Source: Cenococcum geophilum 1.58
Taxonomy: Eukaryota; Ascomycota; Dothideomycetes; Gloniales; Gloniaceae
DNA length: 64,000 nucleotides
NCBI GenBank assembly: GCA_001692895.1
Contig: KV748182.1
Span: 3,724,341 to 3,788,340, forward strand
Direction: 5' to 3'
The notes below the pieces were generated by a model. That model saw nothing but the letters and a program-made list of their open reading frames with translations, did not search any database and was not told the DNA's origin. This document shows positions 59,136 to 64,000 of this stretch, piece after piece. Positions within the stretch are counted from its first letter, which is position 1; every line of letters starts with the position of its first letter. Made by a program: the position numbers and the translations under genes.

Positions 59136-59330
59136 GTCCTGATGGTCCTAATGGTCCTGATGGTCCTGATGGTCCTGATGGTCCTGGAGGTCCTGGAGGT
59201 CCTGGAGGTCCTAGTGGTCCTGGTGGTCCGGGCGACCTCTTGACAGGATGCCGAGTGTGAGTGTCTCCTGGAGCTCCTGACAGCCCTGACAGGAGCTGTC
59301 AGGAGCTGTCAGTACTGTCAGGAGGCACAA
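59136..59330. repeat. GGTCCTGAT 9-bp tandem array and GACAGG units
   Basis: About eleven 9-bp units (GGTCCTGAT, drifting to GGTCCTGGA and GGTCCTGGT) run from 59139 to about 59231. They are followed by CTGACAGCCCTGACAGGAGC units of the same kind as the minisatellite at 57690-57998. Composition is normal, without CpA loss. Confidence 0.7.
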
Positions 59331-59439
59331 ACATTTTGCTGATGGATATTCCGGTTACGTAATCGCACTTTACCGCAATCTAACGGTAATTTACCCTTAC
59401 ATGGCAATATATAACGGTTTAACTCTATAAGGGCTCCTA

Positions 59440-62400
59440 TAGAGGATTGGGTATAAAATCTCTACTTAGGCCCAGTTTCTATAGGTTCGCGTAGTAAAAG
59501 TCGCTAATTAGATCCTTTGTATTTTTGAAGTCTTCCTATAGTTGCTATTCTAGCTAATCTATATTAAATCCTGTATATATAGCTCTATAGTAGAGCCGTT
59601 GTCCTCTGCCTTTGCTAAAGTATTTAGAGTTAATAATTTGTTTAATGGTCTACTTCTTATAGTTCTTGTCTTTGTTCTCGTCTTAGATTAGTACTAGTAG
59701 GGGTTTAGGCTATATCTACCCTAGTAAGGGGTTAGGCTAATAGAGGTGTAGTAGCTATAGGTAAAATATAGGCTATATCCCGCGGGTAGCTAGAATAGGT
59801 GGGAGTTCTAGCTTATATACGGCTCCCCTATTAATGACTTATTTAATTAAATAGGGGCTAAGGTTTTTATAATTAAGTAACTTTATAGGCCTCTACGTAG
59901 AGATATTATATATATTTAGCTATACCCAGTCGCTAACACGTATCTCCAGTGGTGGTGTTTTATAGTAGTTAGCAAAGTAGACCTACTTTACTTAAGCCTA
60001 GGCCATTTCTCCCTTATAGTAGTTAAGTAGATTTTTTATATAGTCTGTATACTAGTCGGTAAGTTGTATCTTAAAGCGTTTTCTATATAGCAGTTTCTTA
60101 TTAATAGGTTTTAGTGGCTCTATACTAGATTAGGGGTAATAACCCTTATTCGCGAAGAACGGGGTAAGTCCTATAGTGGTTAAGACATAGTTATTTACTG
60201 CGAATTTACCTAGTAGGAGGTAATCTACCTAGTTATCTTAACTATAGGCAACTACCTGTCGTAGGTACGCTTTTATACTAGCATTAGCGTTTTCTAGTTG
60301 CCTAGTAGTTTTATAGTAGAAGGATATAGATATCTTAACGGAGATGCTAAGGCGTTAGCAGATTCGTCTCTATATATTAGAGTTAAATTATATACCTTAG
60401 TTGGACGTAATTGAGTTAGGTAACCTATATAGTTAGTAAACTTCGTAAAGGAAGGCGTTAATAACGTCGCTAACAGCTACGCCTTCGGTTAAAACGTAGT
60501 GGCGCTCTTTTATAAGTCGGCATATTATTATAAGGATGTTCTTATAGGTACAGCCGTGTTATTTATAGGGTAGTAGGTTAATAATAAATCTATAGCGATA
60601 TCTGCCTATTATTATATAGGTATTAGTAGAGGGTGCAGCAGTCCTTAGTACTTTATATTAAAGGCCTTAGCGGGCTTATAACTATAGTAGGCGCCTATAA
60701 AGCGTTTAACTAAGTCTATTATTTTTAGCTAGAAGTAGTATTAGCTAAGAAGCTCGTATGTTCCTCCTCTACCTAGATAGCCGCTTAATTGGAGGTCGTA
60801 GGCCATTTAGATTAGTTACCGTTATAAATTTTCTAAATTAGGGATAAATAGGCGACCTCTATAATAAAGCCTGTTCTCTTTTACTTCTAAGGCTGCTATA
60901 TTAATCTAGCCTAAGCTTTAGAGGTTAGTGGGTAGCGTATAGGCGCTAGCGGTCTTTACGGTAATAAGTTAATACAGTAATAGGTTAATAGGGGTGTTAT
61001 ATACCGTAGTAATAAGCTTATTAATTTTAGAAGGTAACTTTAGTTCTATAGTATAAAGCTAAGGTATAGTTAGCTTTATTATAGGTAGTATACCTAGGGC
61101 CAAATTTTATACTTTTAGGATCGTCTATTATTGGAACTAATTATAGGGGTTATCTTTAAACTAAGGAAGGTCTTACAAGCGGCGTGTTAGGCTATTAGGT
61201 TTAGTACCTTATACTTTTAGTCTATATATAATTTTAAAGTTAAAACTAGAGAGGAACTCGTTCTAATATACTTGGCGTTAGTTTAGCTACTTTATAGTTA
61301 TAAAGTACTTAAGGTTACAATAGTCTATAAGGACTTTAGTTGGCTAGTTAGGCTCTACTAAGAAAAGTTCTACTTAGAATTCTTTAAACACTTATATAAT
61401 TGTAAGGAGTTCTTTATTATAGATCTTATAGTTATACTCTTATAGTATAAGCTTAGATAAGTAGAATGTAACTAGGTAAAGAAAACCATCGTCGCCTATT
61501 TAGGAAAGAACGCCTATATTAACGTAGTTTAAGGAGTTAGTTTTAAGATAGAGTTATCGTCCTAGTATAAAGTAGGCTAGGATAGGTACTTTAGTAAAGG
61601 TATTTTTAAGGTCTTAGAACGCTTTCTTATATTTAGGCGTTTAGGTAAAGCGTAGGTATATTTTTCTTCCTTTTACAGAAAGGCCCTTCATTCGTATTAT
61701 TACTATAAGTGGTGCTACTACGCCTAAGAAGTTGTATATAAATTTCCGATAGAAGTTAGCAAAACTAAGGAAGGCTTATACGTCCTTAATGCAGTTAGGG
61801 GCTTACTATTTAGTAATTATATATACCTTCTTAGGGTCCATACGGACACCCTTAGTAGTAATAATTAGTTTAAGGTATTTTACTTCTATAACTAAGAATT
61901 TGTATTTCTTTAAATTAATATAAAGTCCTACGTCCTAAGGCGCTGTAGGACCTTTTAAACGTGTTCGGTATGCTTAGAAGGGTTATTACTATAAATAAGT
62001 ATATCGTCTAGGTACGCGGAGCAGAAGTTATTAAGGTAGTCCCATAAGGCGTTATTAATATAGCTTTAAAAGGTGCCTGGGCCGTTATATACGCTAAAGG
62101 GTATAATAGTATATTTAAATTGGCCAAAGCGTAATGCGAATACGGTTTTCTATTTATTACCTTTCTGTATTTAGAGATAGTTAAAGGCGGCGATAATATT
62201 AAGCTTAGTATAGATTTTGGCTTGGCTAAGCCGCTTAAAGGTCTCCTATATAAGCGGTACTAGGTATTAGTTTTTAATTATAATAGCGTTAAGTCCTTTA
62301 TAGCTAACGTAGAATTAGATATCTCCTTTTAGCTTTTTAGTAAGAAGGATGGGGGCGGCTGTTGGTAATATGCTGGGACGAATAAACCCTTTATTAAGGT

Positions 62401-64000
62401 GCTCGTTGATATACTTTCTTATAACTAAAAGTTTGTTTTTTAATATTGGGTAGGGTCTCTTATAAGGTGGCGTTTTTCCTTATTTAATATTAATGGTATA
62501 GTTATTAGGTTAATATAGGGGGAGTATATCTACGCCCTTTTATAAGTATATATTAATAAAGTTATAGTATCTCTTAGGGAGGAGCTTGCGGAGTTCTTTA
62601 TTAGTAAGTCCTTTTTTAAGTTTTATAAACTTCTTAAAGTCTAAAGGTAAAAGTCTATAGAGTTTCGTAGGGGCGTTATCTTCTAAAAGGTTAACTATGT
62701 CTATCCTATTACTATAAAGGATATAATTCTGTTCTTTATTAAGCTTATATAGTTATAATTAGGAAGCTATAGTAACGGTCTAGCCTTTCCTATATGCTAT
62801 ACGGTAGAAGGCCGCGGCACTTATATAGTAGTAATTAGTTATAGGTAGGGTAATAAGGGGTTTCTTAGGTTAATATTCTGGTGAGTAAATAGAGGCGGCT
62901 AGGCTATGTCCTAGGTAAGTCTCTCTACAGTATTTAGAGTTAAAGGTTATTTTTCTCTTTTCTTAGTTAATAGCGGGGTTGTGTTGTTTAAGCTAGCTTA
63001 TTCTAAGGATAATATGGTAGTTAGTAAGTAGTGTAATATAGGCCTAAAGCTTTTTCTAGTGCCCGTTTATATCTAAGTAGAGTTATACTATATAGGTAAT
63101 CTTCTATACGGTATAACTACTATTAAAGAGTTATAGGGCGCGGGCTTTAGTAAGGGGTAAGGTAGGTAGGTTATAAGTGCGCACAAGTTAGGTATTTATA
63201 AATTAGTTAGTAGCTCTGCAGTTAATTATAAAACGGCTTTTATATTATTTTATAGCAGTAGTTCCTATTATAGGTAAAGCTATCTATTTCTGTTTATTTA
63301 TTTTTACTAAGTTATTTATTAAGCAGGCCAATATATAGATCCCTCTATTATTAGGGCGTCCTAACCCACAACTTAGGGCTAGGACTTAGCGTTTTCTACT
63401 TCCGTATCCGATTTTACTACTATTACTACGTCTTTATTTTATATGGTAGTGGCGCGTAGCAACATATTTAGTGTTTGGGGTATTAGGTTAGGTATTAGGC
63501 GGTAGGTACTAAACCTAGCTATTAAGTAGTTTAGGTTATTATAATAATAGCCTTTTTAATAGCATCTATAGTAGCGTCCTAATTTCCAGAGTAGCTTGCG
63601 CTCTCTATTTAGGAGTTTTTACGGAAAGGTTAGTATAGAGAGGTTAATATTAGCTCTAGTGGTACTTAAGGTAGTAGGCGTTGGTGGCTTAGTATATATA
63701 GATTTAGTAGGCCCAGAGGGCTTCTATAGAGAGGTCTTTAAATAAGGGTTAGTAGTAGTAATTTAATTTAGTTATTATTTAATCTTTTATAGGGCTGCTA
63801 CTATCTTATAAATATTCTTATAGTTATAGCTAGCGGCTGCGTAACTAAGGCGATAAGTAACTTTTTTAAGGAGATCCTTTTAGTCTTTAGTATTGTCTTA
63901 GGCGAGGGCTTTAGTATATTCCTGGAATTTAATATAGAACTTATTAAATAATTTAGTAGGGCTTATCTTTAGGGTATATAGTTTAGCTTAGTTAGTAGCC
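59440..64000 (-). mobile_element. Ty3/gypsy chromovirus G5, 5' end beyond the window
   Basis: A third gypsy family on the minus strand. Reading leftward: a gag zinc-knuckle near 63560 (CYRCYQKGHYY-like after allowing for stops), protease near 62900, reverse transcriptase 62500-61700, RNase H 61500-61100, integrase 60800-60050 and a chromodomain near 59560-59660. The RT active site at about 62000 still reads YLDDILIYS, unlike G1-G4, yet stops elsewhere (TAG/TAA at former Gln or Trp codons) show it is dead. CpA is strongly depleted. Neither LTR could be placed; the 3' LTR would lie left of about 59440 but I see no clear boundary. Confidence 0.8.

Noticed and set aside
59139..59240. Collagen-like Gly-Pro-Asp repeat in one frame
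   Set aside because: The frame has stops just before and soon after, there is no start codon, and the 9-bp array also occurs among non-coding minisatellite units, so this is repeat DNA.

Overview
This window looks like filamentous ascomycete (Pezizomycotina) nuclear DNA. It has a sharp two-compartment layout: one island of about 13 kb with ordinary spliced genes (about 27.2-40.5 kb), set between long tracts of transposons that read as repeat-induced point mutation (RIP) wreckage. The RIP signature is visible by eye. CpA and its complement TpG are almost absent, TpA is everywhere, in-frame stops fall mostly at former CAG/CAA/TGG codons, and catalytic Asp codons have become Asn. Short introns of about 48-130 nt, a fungal-type PAN2 and a Yap1/Pap1-type bZIP with both cysteine-rich domains support this placement. 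The general look of the YAP1 protein suggests Leotiomycetes, but that is only a weak guess.

Left transposon block (1-27.2 kb). It starts with a Ty1/copia pol tail and a probable copia LTR. Next comes a 5'-truncated chromodomain Ty3/gypsy copy (called G1 here) with a 425-bp 3' LTR, then a Fot1/pogo transposase relic. After these is a complete Ty3/gypsy element of a second family (G4, 8127-23627, minus strand, 196-bp LTRs, target duplication ACTAG). G4 contains a 347-bp Fot1-derived MITE, a GC-richer unidentified insert, and a complete copy of the first gypsy family (G2, 10129-18072, minus strand, target duplication TTAGG). A 407-bp mariner-type MITE and a hAT transposase relic follow.

Gene island (27.2-40.5 kb). 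From left to right it holds a broken NLR/STAND gene (HeLo-like N-terminus plus NACHT, P-loop deleted), PAN2 (minus, 12 exons, 1128 aa, catalytic subunit of the PAN2-PAN3 deadenylase), a 2.1-kb intergenic region with small decayed foldback repeats, an SPF30/SMNDC1-type Tudor splicing factor (minus, 3 exons, 295 aa), and a divergently transcribed Yap1-type oxidative-stress bZIP regulator (plus, 3 exons, 653 aa). These three intact genes are conserved housekeeping or stress functions (mRNA decay, splicing, redox response). They share a neighbourhood rather than a pathway. Similar short TCTGCC-rich tracts lie at both edges of the island.

Right transposon block (40.5-64 kb). It holds an unidentified RIP-mutated stretch, a Tad-type LINE reverse transcriptase on the minus strand, a gypsy gag/LTR remnant interrupted by a full-length first-family gypsy copy (G3, 46538-54487, target duplication TATTT), and a MULE DNA transposon with long terminal inverted repeats and an 8-bp target duplication (54764-57575). 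A 1.7-kb GC-richer, much less mutated stretch of minisatellites, CAGG/TAGG microsatellites and duplicated blocks follows, then a third gypsy family (G5, minus) that runs off the window.

I found no tRNA, rRNA or CRISPR array. I found no clearly new functional system. The most informative content is the exactly reconstructable nested insertions, the small non-autonomous elements, the unexplained repeat-rich patch at 57.7-59.3 kb and the unidentified coding-like relics.
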